This document shows, one piece after another, positions 1-11,834 of a stretch of 64,000 bases of DNA. The stretch spans positions 27,404,001 through 27,468,000 of the forward strand of contig OX485804.1 of NCBI GenBank assembly GCA_950295325.1, written 5' to 3'. The notes under the pieces were generated by a model, which had not been told where the DNA came from, searched no databases, and worked only from the letters and a program-made list of their open reading frames with translations. The translations under genes were made by a program, and so were the position numbers. Within the stretch, counting starts at the first letter, position 1. Each line of letters starts with the position of its first letter. The stretch comes from Polytrichum commune. Taxonomy: Eukaryota > Streptophyta > Polytrichopsida > Polytrichales > Polytrichaceae.

Positions 1-320
1 TGCATTTAATGATATTTTTGCATGAGTATGCTCAAGGACATCTTTCTCTTGCTTATTGAAGTGTAAACACGTGACACTTGCCATTAGTACACTCAAACTA
101 TCTTCCCTTTGTGTACTAAAATGCAAGATTATCATCTAAAGTATCCCAATATGCTACTCTAAATATCTTAATGTAGATATTTTTTCCACTTCAAAAAGTT
201 ACTCATGTTGATGAATGGAATCATACTGGTAATTAGCGGGCATGACACTTTGAGACCTCTAGACACCTAGTTTAGGCTCTTTGCAAACAAGTTGTGTGAC
301 TCTAGATACCATAAACGGTG
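1..320. repeat. Family E repeat, right part (truncated by window edge)
   Basis: Closely resembles 44250-44567: the same succession of phrases (gacacttgccatta, gacactttgagacctctag) and the same right end, a CCATAAA terminal sequence near 305-315. Family E is a roughly 500-bp fold-back or MITE-like element with other copies at 7803-8340, 28781-29269 and 44064-44567. Confidence 0.55.
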
Positions 321-965
321 CAAATATCTATATGGTATTTATAGTCACGCTAATTGTTTGCAAACTGTTTATTTATTGATATGTGAACATGCTTTTAGTA
401 TAGACACCATTTTAGATGTAATAAATAAAACGATCATGTTGGTCCATGCAATTGTTTAAATGACCTCTTATAACTTTAGCATTTGCATCTCAACTCAACT
501 CTGAAACTTGAATGTCAATATACGTGATTGCAACTGCTAATCGGATGATACAAAAGCAATTCGATCCAACATCAAAAATTGTTGTGCATTTAGAAGAGCA
601 CACAATAAGACCGCATGGTAGATATGCCTAATTTGGTTACTCATCTAGATCGGATACTTATATTTCAATAGTACGTGGTTACATGTGACTCCAAGAACGA
701 ATACAAGAAAGACACATGTTTCTTTTAAACAAAAAATATTGGAGTATGTGCTCAAAATATGACAACCATCATAATTTCAATAGCAACATAATGAAGGGGG
801 GGGGGGGCATATACGACCATTTAATGAGCACGAGAATCTTCACTTTGATAACGAAGAAAGATATTCATTTGAGCTCCAAAATTTAAGCTGAAAGTGGCTT
901 CAATTTCACATTGGATTTGCTAACCATTTTGTACTAATCGTGTGTTTCATAGCCTAGGAGACAAT
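321..965. other. Unassigned AT-rich intergenic stretch with a G12 tract
   Basis: No gene or repeat family was recognised. It contains a run of 12 G at 796-807. Confidence 0.5.
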
Positions 966-1165
966 GTCCGGGGAGAATTTTGGGCATAATCAATTGAGAT
1001 CCTAGTGTTTCCAAGTCCAATTGGTTAACTATTGACATCTTTCATTTTTTTCTTTATTAATATGAGGCGAATTAAATAGATTCTTCTAGAAGGATCAAGA
1101 ATTCTCTTGAAGTCTTGAACTTCAACCGGTTATTTCTCAAATTTAGTTGGTTCATTTGTAACACT
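966..1165 (+). repeat. Dispersed repeat family D, copy 1
   Basis: Shares a ~200-bp colinear block with 33950-34195 and 57084-57340, with an inverted, decayed copy at 53265-53400. Shared phrases include gagatcctagtgttt, tctttattaat, gaagtcttgaacttc and accggttatttctcaa. Left ends resemble TGTCYRGGGAG, which could be the start of an LTR, but no right end, primer site or coding part was found. Confidence 0.5.
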
Positions 1166-1366
1166 TATACCATGTCCACACTAGGGTTAGTCACAAGTCC
1201 TAGGCAATAGAAGGTGTCCCTCTTCGTAGGGAAAGTGAATCTCCATTCCAAAAATGTATTGTTCCTAGTAGGATTTTCCATCCTACTCACAATAACTTCA
1301 TTGGATATATGTACTACAATTTTGCCAGTGCATGAGGCAAAAACACGAGCTACTTGGGGCCCAATC

Positions 1367-1477
1367 ACTACATCCTTGTTGGACCACCACTTTACAATTA
1401 ACCATCATGGTTTTACTTAAGAATCGCTACACTCCTAGTCTAGTGCATCAATAGTGGTCATTCATCGTTTTCCATTT
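1367..1477 (+). repeat. Dispersed repeat family C, copy 1
   Basis: About 110 bp are colinear with 53121-53228, sharing ctcctagtcta, catcaatagtggtcattcat and a related ccaccactttacaatta. Family D lies next to it in both places, so C and D may be parts of one decayed element. Confidence 0.5.
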
Positions 1478-2474
1478 TTCCTACCTTACTAGACAAAAAT
1501 GTCCTATCAAGATGGCAACTCTTCCCACTGATAATTACTCGCATTCAATGTAATAATATTCCAATGTCTCAATGTTGCAGAGTTGACCAAAAACTCATGG
1601 GACTCCATTTTTTAAATTAGGGATGCTTTAAAACAAAGCATTTGTGTAAAATGATATTTCTAATGTTACAAGAATGCAAGTACCAATGGTTGGCTTCAAA
1701 CCCACATCTATTTCCTCCCAAATTTGATTTTTATTCCAACTATACTATTCACACATTCTTGAGGAAGATGATGGAAAATTCTCAAACTTTCATATAACGA
1801 TAAAGAGTAAGGTGGGAGCAGATTTTGAGATTTCCCCACGACGTTTCCCCTCCAATTATCGAAACCCTCTAGGGAACAAAATGAGAACATTGATCTACCA
1901 TGTACATCCATCTTACATACAAAACATGTGTGCAGTGCAGCAGTAACATCGAAACACTCAACTATTGCTGCAATGTAACACTAAAACATCGAAACATTGA
2001 AAGTTACAACTAGGTACCACACCCATGCGCGATTCCCAAGACGGCACCGTTTTGACCGTAATTAGCTTGTGCGTTCAAGACTAGCGACGGAAACTATTAT
2101 GCTATGCTATGCTATGCTAGGGGTTCCCATGGCTAGGAGAAGTGGTCTAAAAGGGGGAAAAGGGCAAGCATCCAATTGAAGGCCCGTCGAGCTTCCACCT
2201 CATAAGTTAATCTAAATCTCCAAGATGACTGGCTTGTGGAAGTGGGCACTTTAGCCACACCGAATGTCCCAATGGGATCCCCATGCCCACCTGTCACCCG
2301 GTGGGCCCCACCTCCCCCTGCCCGAAAGGGTATATTCCCGGTCGGGAAGCTCGAAGGGATGGATGTCTCGATGGCCGCTCCATGGCCATAAGGCCAACGG
2401 AATCGCATTTGTTGGCTCCCCGGATCCTAATGGCATCAAGAAACCTTCAATACATAGGAGGCTTGGATGTATAC
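1478..2474. other. Unassigned stretch with a short GCTAT microsatellite
   Basis: No gene recognised. A (GCTAT)4 microsatellite lies near 2099-2119. Positions 2240-2420 are locally GC-rich, and both strands there show short open frames with no recognisable domain. Confidence 0.45.
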
Positions 2475-2477
2475 TAA

Positions 2478-3018
2478 GGGCCGGTTTACACCACGGACCA
2501 TGGGAAATGGTCTTTTCCCATGGTCCAACTTCCATGGTCTGGTTTTTTTTTACAAAAAATAAAATAAATCAATCAATTTATGAAGTCTTTGGGCCCCTCT
2601 CTGGGTGTAAACTGAATGTGGGTCAAGAGGCATGACCATGCACCAAAAAGTGAACGTGCTGATTCTTTGAATGTATGTTCGAAAAGTTCGATCATTCTTT
2701 TCTTTTGTCTTGTCTTCATCTTCTCTTCCGCCCCAAAGAAATCATTAAAGTCTTATCATAACATGTTCTCTTTGCCATGGGTCTTTGCCTTTTCTACCAT
2801 AGCACCTATTTTGCTTCTCCCATCGCAAAACCCGTTAGACCATGTCAATGGATAATGTAGACCATAAAATATGTATCTTGGGGACCTCAAACTCCATGAT
2901 CACTCTAACGTAATTGCCCTTGGTGTAAACCGAAGTGGTCCCGGGACGAGTTCAACAACCTATCACATAATTTACAGGGCCTTGGGATGACTTCATGGTC
3001 CATGGTGTAATTAACCCC
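2478..3018. mobile_element. Tourist/PIF-Harbinger-like MITE, family G copy 1
   Basis: The left end GGGCCGGTTTACACC is preceded by TAA. The right end reads (reverse complement) GGGGTTAATTACACCATGG and is followed by TTA. Both ends carry related ACCATGGACCATG motifs. GGGCC-like ends and TWA target sites fit PIF/Harbinger-derived Tourist elements. It is the uninterrupted counterpart of the element at 5507-7474. No transposase is present, so it is non-autonomous. Confidence 0.75.
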
Positions 3019-3021
3019 TTA

Positions 3022-3414
3022 GGGCCCGTTGAGACTGCGTTGAAGAAGTGCATTGGTCAAGAATTTTAGGGGAATGGAGCAATATGATTGGCCACAAAAC
3101 ATGTGCTTCACCGACTGGGGTTTACACTATGGCCAAGAGTTCTCTGGTGAAGAACTTCAAGCATGGATGAAAATATGATATGGATGCCAACATGGCAACA
3201 CATTTTGCTAGGGGAGTTCTCCGGAGGTCAAGTTTCTTGGGCAACTTCAAACCCTCCAACAAGAAACTTGGCCTCTAGAGGATTCCGACTTGAGGTTCTT
3301 TATTGTGTTTTTTTGATTTTGTCCGCCATACCAATTGTTGCCTCAATTAACATTGCCTTGGGTTGAAATTCTTGGCCAACTGGTGCACTTATCCACTGTA
3401 ATCTAAATTGGCCC
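3022..3414. mobile_element. Tourist-like MITE, family H copy 1
   Basis: Starts GGGCCCGTTGAGACTGCG directly after the TTA that ends the previous element, and ends in TAAATTGGCCC followed by TAA. The internal 3050-3300 is strongly similar to 51800-52045, including atggatgaaaat and caagtttcttgggcaacttc. No coding capacity. Confidence 0.7.
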
Positions 3415-3417
3415 TAA

Positions 3418-3660
3418 GGGCCACTTCGCACACAAGACTGAAGGCCCAAGGACCATTGCATTCTAAAATTTCTCATTGGTCGAGAAGGTCAAGACCGTTC
3501 AATTTCAATTCACACCCATATGGTGAGGGCCTAAGGGTCCAAAGAAATTATCACAAATGAAAAGTATATGGATTACCCCATGGCAAACCATGTGAGTTAA
3601 ACAGTCAAGGGCCCTCACGATTACGTGGTCACGGCCCTTGGCTTGTGTGTGTTTAAACTC
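3418..3660 (-). mobile_element. Tourist-like MITE, family A, short copy
   Basis: Left end GGGCCACTTCGCACAC follows TAA. The right end, read in reverse complement, aligns with the same terminal sequence (acacacaagccaagggccgtgacca). It is an internally deleted derivative of the ~500-bp family A. Confidence 0.7.
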
Positions 3661-3734
3661 AAATTCTTAAAGTACTCATTAACATGTGAAACATTAACAC
3701 ATTGGGTTATTGCTAATGTTTAATATTGACCCTT

Positions 3735-3960
3735 AACCCGGGTAGGTCACTTAGTATTTTTTAAAGTGATGTGCGGCCTAATATACGGAGGATCAAATTC
3801 ATTTGAATATTTTTTTCATAAAATACTTCCACATAAGTAAGTTTATATTAAAAGTATACAATCGTATCAAAAGAAAGGTAGATAGATTTTAAAGGTGGAT
3901 TGTTCCAAAAAAAATCTAGTATTATAGAGGTTCAAGATTAGGAATTGGGATTTACGTTGA
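3735..3960 (+). repeat. Dispersed repeat family J, copy 1
   Basis: Colinear with 49440-49690 (+) and with the reverse complement of 48640-48900. Shared order: a (g/t)ggtcacttag head, ggaggatyaaattcatttgaa, a block resembling attaaaagtaracaat, then ggttcaag/gggtcgaag and a final taggaat/taggatcc. Confidence 0.5.
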
Positions 3961-5503
3961 GCGAGGTTAAATTTTTCGCGCATGCTTCATGATATTTGAA
4001 TGCAAATTTCATCATATGTCCAAAAAGGATGATAATCTCCAATGTTTGTTATTGGGTGTCTTCCTCGTCATGCTCTACCATTTGCCAAAACCTAGGGTTT
4101 CATTTCCACTCTACCAAGATTGGTGTGCTTTGGGAGTTTTTTTGGGGAGAACGTCCTCCATGTTGAAGCTTGTTTAGGGTTCGTGGTTATTGGTGTTTTG
4201 CTTGAACACTAGTTTAGGTGCGCGTTGTAAGACTAATTTCTAAGTTGGAGCTAGTCGCTTTAAAGTTGGGATTCCTTATAACAAATCCATGTAGGGTTTA
4301 GGGTTTCGGGTTTATTGGGTACTTCTTGATGTGATCTTTACATGAGGAATTTTTGATCCATCGTGGCTTGTGATGTGGCAACTGCATTGGAAGTGAGTGA
4401 TGGCAACTTGAAATGTGAAAAATCTTCATTGTGGAGGGCAATTTCGTTGAGCTGCAATTTTATAAGAAGATGAAGGCATTTGAGGAGGAAACATACGGCT
4501 TGCTTAGGCTTTGTTTGGAAAAGAAGTTAGCACTAGAGTGGACGTATGAGTTTGGAAAAATGACAACAAATGCACGATTCAACATAAGATGGAAGGTTTG
4601 AACGACATATAGGCCGATACGTATGCCTTGCCACAAGCAAAACAAGTTGGAGGAAGTCTCTAAGTGGTGTCATGTACATAGTGAAAGTCAGATAACTCAT
4701 GTAAAATGACAACAACCAGCCCAAGAAACACTTCCATAGATTGAGGAGGACATTAACATGAAGCCTCTCCAAAGCTCCGTAAGTATCAATCAACGTTGTG
4801 TTATCGACCCACTAACACATCGGGTTATTGCTAATGTACTAATATCGATCCTCAACACTTAGTTTCTCATAGGGTTTGATGCATTTCCAAGACCAATCAT
4901 AAAGTGAGATAACCCATTGTGTTAATGGGTCGAATAGCATGGCAGTAGGTTTCACGAGTAGAGTTTGAAGTTAAGGGTCAATTACCGTTGGGTTATATTG
5001 TGCTATTAGTGTCACTCACTGTTTGGAGTTACGTAGCGTGATGAAGTAACTTAAGTTTCACTCTTTGTTTTCGTATTTTACACCACAAAGTATAATTATA
5101 ATGCCGTGTGGACATTTACAGAACATAAGAAAACTCTACTAGGAGTAACAATTCAATGCCCATGTTGCTCCAAATAGTAAGCAACACCGACATTAGCAAA
5201 TGTTCAGCGCAGGTAGATTTGAGAAGTACGATGAATTTGAGTCAATTTTATCTGCAAGTAAGTTATACATGTTACATGTGGACTCGGGTAGACATTCTAA
5301 AATGAATATGTTCATTAATGAGACTTATTAGTATTTACTCTTGTAGAATCTAGGTACGGAAGTAACATGTGGCTCCACAAAGCTTTAATGTGAATTTCAG
5401 ACAGAAGGATAGCGTTCCCTCCTCGCTCATCAATGCACATCATGCTCATTTGTTGACGGAATAAATGAGGGCACCAAATGTTGCCGTTGAGTCCGTGACT
5501 TTT
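3961..5503. other. Unassigned stretch
   Basis: No gene recognised. Two adjacent telomere-type TTTAGGG units occur near 4288-4305, too few to mean a telomere. Positions 4870-5060 have weak similarity to family I ends. Confidence 0.4.
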
Positions 5504-5894
5504 TAAGGGCCGGTTTCCGCTATGGACCATGAAGTCGGACCATGGAAAGAGGGCCTTTTTCAATGGTCCGACTTCTTAAGAAATTGGTTTTGAAAGCCTT
5601 TGGCCCCTCACAAGCTTAGCTGCAAACTGAATGTGGATCGAGATGAATGACCATGCACTCAAAAGTGAATGTGCTCATTTTTTTTTAATATATGCCCAAA
5701 AAGGGCAGTTTTGAAAATAAACCAAGTTTGACCATTTTCTTGTCTTCTCTCGGGCTTCACTTGTCTTCACTTCTTGTTAAATGTGTTGAAGATGTGGCTT
5801 GCAAATCTCCTCATAATAATTTTTACAAAAAAATGAGCGATTTAATTTTGTACATGTTCATTGTAATTTAGTTGTGACATGTACCTTGTGTTGT

Positions 5895-6168
5895 CACTAC
5901 ACTAAATAGGATATTTAGTGTTTGATTATATTTAATGTTGTTACCACCTGTACTTTACTCAACACTAATTTTCAATTCTTTGATAATTAGTGTTAGAAGA
6001 TTTGCTAGAAGATATGTTGGAATTCTCCTTTTATCATTGTTTTTTTTTTCGTATCCTTACTAACACTAAATTAAAACATGTAACTTCCACATATTACCAT
6101 AGTTGATATTTAGTGTATGCGTTTGTATTTAGTGTATCAAACACTAAATATCCTATTTAGTGTAGTAG
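5895..6168. mobile_element. Short inverted-repeat element with CACTACACTAAATA ends
   Basis: Left CACTACACTAAATAGGATATTTAGTG and its mirrored right end form inverted repeats of about 30 bp. Each arm is itself partly palindromic. The CACTA start suggests the CACTA/En-Spm group, but no clean target duplication is seen. The arms resemble those of family F at 53716-54110. Confidence 0.6.
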
Positions 6169-6177
6169 ATGACTATG

Positions 6178-6400
6178 TGAAAAAAAACTGCAATCGTTTT
6201 CCCATTGCGGTTCTTATGACCACCCTGATCTACAGTCGCTAAATGACTACAAATTCCTCTTTTTTGTTTTTCAACTGTAATGTTTTAAATTTGGGGGCGT
6301 GTAATATACCGTTGGAAAGGTATTTTCAAGGCCTTTCCAACGGTATATTACAAGCCCCTAAATTCCAAACATTTCAGGTGGTAGACCAAAAACCAAATAT
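6178..6400. mobile_element. Fold-back element family K, partial copy with hairpin
   Basis: The left arm (ctgcaatcg...cccattgcggtt) and centre match the complete copy at 24533-24826; most of the right arm is missing. The centre, 6290-6362, is a hairpin with 31-base arms and an 11-base loop. Confidence 0.6.
6290..6362. repeat. Near-perfect inverted repeat (31-bp arms, 11-bp loop)
   Basis: Arm 6290-6320 and arm 6332-6362 are complementary at 29 of 31 positions by eye, with a core of gtaatataccgttggaaagg. A transcript from either strand would fold into a long hairpin of the kind that yields small RNAs. Whether it is transcribed is unknown. Confidence 0.85.
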
Positions 6401-6721
6401 GCACTTAAATTCTTGAGTTCCAGATGTCCCACATCGTTTGATGAAACATGTGGGAGCAAGTTTAAGGTGTAGGGCATGGAAGAAATGGCATGTGTCATGG
6501 GCTATGATATGATCTAGGCACGTAGAGGGTGGACTTGCTTCTCAAGATTCATTACATCATATAGATGTTGAAAAGTGTGCCTTATGAGCCTTACATAGTG
6601 GGGAGAGTTGTATATAACCCCCCGTCCCCCCCCCCCAAAATAAAATAAAATAAAAAAATCATTAGAAATGCATTATAACAACATTCTCTGCCATGGGATT
6701 TTGCCCTTTCCTACCATACTA

Positions 6722-7276
6722 CTCCCTCTGTTTCATATCAAAAGTTACGTTTGGACATAATTTGCGTTACGAAACAAAAGATACGTTTGGTGAAATTTCT
6801 TTCAAACTTCGTCAAACGAATTGGAATGTTGCTATAAACAATGTAAATGTTGTTGCTGATGAACTACCAAGTCAATCAACTAACAATTTACACTTATTTA
6901 ACAATTGATATTTGAACTCAACGTAAACCCAAACATCAACACGGTTTTATGTGTATCATTCGTCAATGGTGATGAACATGTTGCCTTCAAATGTTTTTTC
7001 TCAAAAACCCAAACCCTAAACACAAACCTTAAGGAGCACGAGTCTCAACCTCACTACTCATTAGCAAATGAGCTTCGGTGCCATCCGCCCAAAATGACGG
7101 GCTTCCAATGAAATTGGCGTTAAAAAAAATTTGATTTTTTTTTGGACACCCCTAGCTCACTGGAAAGTGCTTAGCGAGAGCTATACAACGCACACAATTT
7201 CGTGCTAAAAATGCGAAAAATGACCTTAATCCCACATATTTAGTGAAATGTAACTTTTGATATGAAACGGAGGGAG
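6722..7276. mobile_element. Stowaway-like (Tc1/Mariner) MITE
   Basis: Ends CTCCCTCTGTTTCATATC and its mirror GATATGAAACGGAGGGAG form inverted repeats of about 28 bp, flanked by TA on both sides (6720-6721, 7277-7278). CTCCCTCYGT ends with TA target sites are the classic plant Stowaway signature. The insertion interrupts family G; the uninterrupted copy reads ctaccatagcacc at the same place (near 2797). Confidence 0.85.
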
Positions 7277-7477
7277 TACCTCTCTGGCCTCTCTCATCAC
7301 GAAACCCGTTGGACCATGTCAATGCATTTATTACGCATTGAGAATTGTATCCATGGACCCATTGCCATTCTTTCCTTAGTGTAAACTAAAGTGGTCTCGG
7401 GACGACTTCAACAACCAATCAATGCTCATACAACACTCTAGTCCGACTTTGTGGTCCACAGTGTAAACTAGCCCTAA

Positions 7478-7802
7478 GTTACCGTAAGGACCTCCGGTGG
7501 AAGTTTAGTACTTCCGTACCAACCTTGTTGTGTGGGCCATGGGTTTGTGGTGTCTATGTAAACCCATCCCATTAGGAAGACGAAATCATAAAGGTTAATA
7601 TATATTTATAGGCATGGAATGCATATTTTGGGTACTTTGACTTTGGAAATAACATTAAAGATGGCTAGGTAGTTGTGGGTGTCTATGTAAACGCATCCAT
7701 TGCGGAGGTGAAAACGCATTGTATTGTTTTACATCATGTTAATGATATTTTTTTCAAATTACTTAGTTTCGGAATTAGCATCAAAATGTCAAATCAATGA
7801 AC
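7478..7802. other. Unassigned stretch
   Basis: No gene or repeat recognised. A short internal duplication, ttgtgg(g/t)gtctatgtaaac, occurs near 7547 and 7674. Confidence 0.4.
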
Positions 7803-8340
7803 ATCGTTTAGGGTAAATAATATCACGTGTGTAATGATGTCACTTATCCTATTTTGAGGTGTATCTTAGGTAGGCTACACTAATGATCAGCAACTTCACC
7901 AATATTGTCACCTTATGTCACTTGGCAATCAAGTGCGGTTACTAATATCTTGGCAATGAGTATGTTCAATAGTGTTATAAAATGTATGCCTATGTTAATA
8001 ATGGCATACAAGTTGACTTAAACGTACACAAATCAAGTGCCTAATTGGTTAAATTATAATATATAACATAGCATATTTGACTGCAAGAGAAATCATTACT
8101 TAGCTTATTAATGCCAAGTGTGATGTGATTACAAATATAATCACCTTATTTGTGGCTATTTTTGTAACCTAAGCATAGACCTCATAATATTCATGAGCGT
8201 ACTTATGCAAAGATAGCAGTAAGCACACTAACGCCAAGTGTCATGAGATTACACTAATGGTTAGGTTGTTGGCCCTTAATGTAACCTAGCATAAGCCTCA
8301 TAATAGGGTAAGTGACACGGAATTCCGCACATGTCGTAGT
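7803..8340. mobile_element. Fold-back family E, copy with both arms
   Basis: The left arm (about 7840-8000) and right arm (about 8100-8310) are long, imperfect reverse complements, sharing tgccaagtgt/acacttggca-type blocks and the gaggt(g/t)tat block. The arms match 44064-44240 and, inverted, 29000-29269. Ends are less clear than in those copies. Confidence 0.5.
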
Positions 8341-10804
8341 GCTGTGGAGTCCGTTTAGAAAGAATTGGCCCCCAACATGTAGGAAAGTTGTTTTCAAAGA
8401 GCCCCTTCATCTACAATGGATGATTTTGCACAAAGTTCAATAACAATCTCGAGTTGTGATTGTTGGTCTTGCATGTGTTAGTTTTTTCCATGAAGCATGT
8501 GTCCAAATATGCATGATATTGAACTTAGAATATGATATATTGGATGTCATGGTAACGAGATAGAGAGTAACACGTCCAAGAATATAGAAGTGACATAAGA
8601 TGGAGGTTTGCCATGTTATATGGACAAGTTTCAAGCGGGATAAGTTTTTGGTATTGAAGGATGTGACACTAACCGGGTCGGATAATTTGTACCCATATAC
8701 ATACCTTAATTCATGCATGACTTGGACCTAGATGCCCACATAACATTAATATGTACCTAGTACGATGAATATTAAGTGAGATGCACCCATGGGTCCACTA
8801 AATAGTCTTATGCGTGCAAGCCACGTTATTTTTTAGAGTCCACGTTATTTCTTGTAATGAGAATTAATGTAGGCCACATTGATTTTTCTCCCATGCTTAA
8901 TCTATGTTCTAATATTAATGTCTGTCACACTAACATGCATCACCACCTGAAAAATCAATTGACCGATGATTTTGTTTTAGAGATACTCAATTTTGCCACA
9001 TTTAGCTAAAACTCAATTGCATGTTTGCGTGCATGTTCAAGCCCATGTAGGATCTCTCGAGACACTTGTACTGACGAACAATATTGAGTACACTTCGAAC
9101 AAACTCATTTTCAACAAACAACCATGAACAATTATTTTTCTTTTCTTATTTTAATTGACTGACAATGGGAGCCAAAGTTGAGTTTGTGTACAACGTACTC
9201 ATTTTTGTTCGTAATTGTAGCTCATCTTTTTAAATTGTGATGCAATGATTACATACACTTTCTCAAATCATGCAAATGGTGATTTACTTTAAATACACAA
9301 CATTGATGCCCTTGGATGCAAAATTCAAATTTTCACTTGATCTCCAATGTCACATGTACTTGTATATGTATTTTCTCTTTAAGAAAACAATATTTGATTC
9401 ATACGTGAAATTGATGATCACAAGTATATGTATTTGCACCAAAGTGTGTGTTGGAACCCAAACCTTCAATAATCTCAAAGGCATTAATCCTCCAAAGTCA
9501 AGAGTGTATTTTAAACATTGAGACCACCGAAAATGAAAGACAATCTCAATGCTTGAATGTTGTGTACATTAAAGTAAAATCCTTACAGTTTACTTCAAGA
9601 CCACATCCATATTGTTCTAAGCTGAATTTACAATATTGACATATCAAAATTCAAATAAAGGTTTTATTGTATGGATTTGCTTCCCGAAGCTTGAGACCTA
9701 ACTTATTTACAACACAATTTGAAATACACAAGAATACTACACATTTTAAAAGACTCCATGTTACATTATATGATGTAGTTGACAATATTTACACCCTAAT
9801 CTCGCATTATTTCTTGAATTGAAGAACCTAAAGAACAATACTACTTTTAGAGAGTGTGGTGGTAATTTAGAAGATGAAGTTGTAATTGATGGTTTATTTA
9901 TTATTATTAAATTTCCTTTTTTTGATGTTAAAGGTTAAGGCATTCGTCGCTTTGGAAAGTAAAACTTCGAGAATCGGTTACTAGGGTGATGCTCAACACA
10001 AATAGCTCTAGAATTGAAAGTACTTAGCGCAAACACTGTGTTCAAGAGTTAAGGTGTTAAGGTAGATGGGTCTTAAATGGTTACTTTCTTGACTAGCCCA
10101 CTTCTCATAGGACACAAAATATGCTAATTAGTATGAGGTGCTTGGCATATCCAAGTCGAGGTTGTAATCATTTTCCTCGTAAGTTTCAGAGCGCATACGA
10201 TTATCTTATTTATCATCAAAGTGAAGATTGTTGTGTTGATGAAATGGTCATATAGTCCTCCTCCCAATTGTGTCGACTGTTGAACTAAGAATGGTTATAC
10301 AATTATGAGCATAAAGTCCAATCTATTTTAAATGTGTATTATTTTTGCTATCCGTTCTAGGTGCCACACAAACCACATGCCACTCGAATAAAGATGTCCT
10401 AATAACAAAAGTAACCATACAAGGGTAATCTACGCAAAATTGTCTCTCATAAGGCACGCGGGTGTTATTCAAATTGTTTCTCTTGTTCTCTATCTTTATT
10501 GATCATAGTCATGTCTTTGAATTTGCGTTGCACTAGTAAATCCACGATGAAGCATCACCTAGAAAAAAGCTCAAAAATAAAACCCTCCATGATTATCGGA
10601 AGTGCATGATTATTAATTCCTTGATTCAATACATAGACCTCCCCATTTATGTTTGCTATTAAGTCTGGAGTTGATAATCGATTTTAAAAACACAGTCCAA
10701 TCTCTTTTTTAACATGTGCCTTTGTGGTGTTCATTATTTGATCGTCACCTAGCCACACATCGTTCAAGTCAAGAAAGTTTTTGACTAAGGCATACGTATA
10801 TTCC
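8341..10804. other. Unassigned AT-rich stretch
   Basis: No gene or complete element recognised over about 2.5 kb. The open frames are short, overlap one another and carry no recognisable domain. Confidence 0.45.
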
Positions 10805-10807
10805 TTA

Positions 10808-11080
10808 GGGCCACTTCACACACAAGACTGAAGGCCCGTGACCATTGCATTGTAAGATCTCTCGTTGATAAAACAAAAGCCGAGATTGTCCAAGTTCACT
10901 TCACACTAGAAGGTGAAAGCCTAAGGACCCAATTTTTGTTTAATTATTATTTTAATCATGGATATGAAAAGTCTACACTGATTCCAACATGGCATACTAT
11001 GGATACAATTTCTTGATCTACTGGAATATGCGTCAGGCCCACCTCCACGAGGTAGGCTTGACGCAGATATCAACAGACCA
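10808..11080 (-). mobile_element. Tourist-like family A, truncated copy
   Basis: Begins TTA-GGGCCACTTCACACAC, matching family A ends, and continues colinear with 3418-3560 (aagactgaaggccc, accattgcatt). No matching right end is visible; the boundary is a guess. Confidence 0.5.
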
Positions 11081-11834
11081 TGTCAATCAAACAATTGATG
11101 AATCCACAACATACATCAACTAAATTAGTTGTATTCATCTGCCCTAACTTCAAATTGAATTTGAAGCACTAAAATTATAGTATCTTAAGTCTTTATTCTC
11201 ATGTTTGTTGTTAGACCCATGAACACAACTCATCATCCAAGTAATGTTATGTGAAGTGCCTGCGAAGCTTAACTTACGGAAACGAATCAGTATCCCACAA
11301 GATACGCCCATGGCAGAGAGGGGATTAATTAATGCCTAAGATAAGCTTGGATATGACTAACATGCACTCTTTGACAGGCCTAGTTTAAAAGACGCTAGAT
11401 GGTGCTAAAACGGTCACTAAGTTAAGCGATTGGCATACGCACCACCGCTATGTTTAGAGCTTCTTCTTCTTCTTTCGTAATGATTCTCATTAGCAATTCA
11501 CGAGGGGATTCTACTGCACTCGGGGACACCTTAATCGTGAACTTCGTGGAGCGTATTGTGGTTACATTAGATCGACGAAAAAGTAAGCTTTCTAGAGCTC
11601 AAATTTTTATCGTACTTAGAAACAAAAGTTGTTGCTAGTCATTTTAGAGTCACGTTGATATTATAGCAAATTTTTAATTATTTTAAAATGTTTGATTTAG
11701 AATCATTAAACTTAAGAATTACTGAAAGATGTATGACAATGATATCTATTTTGGCCTTCATAGCACCTTCTTTTTGGATGAGTTTTCCTTCGAGCGTCAT
11801 TCGTAAGCCCAAAACGGGCTGCTCTGGAAGTTGA
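11081..11834. other. Unassigned stretch
   Basis: No gene recognised. A 62-codon open frame at 11450-11638 has no recognisable domain. Confidence 0.4.

Larger units (their letters stand above)
5507..7474. mobile_element. Tourist-like family G copy 2, interrupted by nested elements
   Basis: Flanked by exact TAA duplications (5504-5506 and 7475-7477). Left end GGGCCGGTTTCCGC; right end GTGTAAACTAGCCC. The outer sequences match the 541-bp copy at 2478-3018 in order, including acccgttggaccatgtcaatg and the gtaaactaaagtggtc block. About 1.4 kb of extra sequence is inserted in at least three pieces: 5895-6168, about 6178-6400 and 6722-7276. Confidence 0.75.

Noticed and set aside
4288..4305. Telomere-like TTTAGGG units
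   Set aside because: Only two adjacent units; far too short for a telomere or a clear interstitial array.
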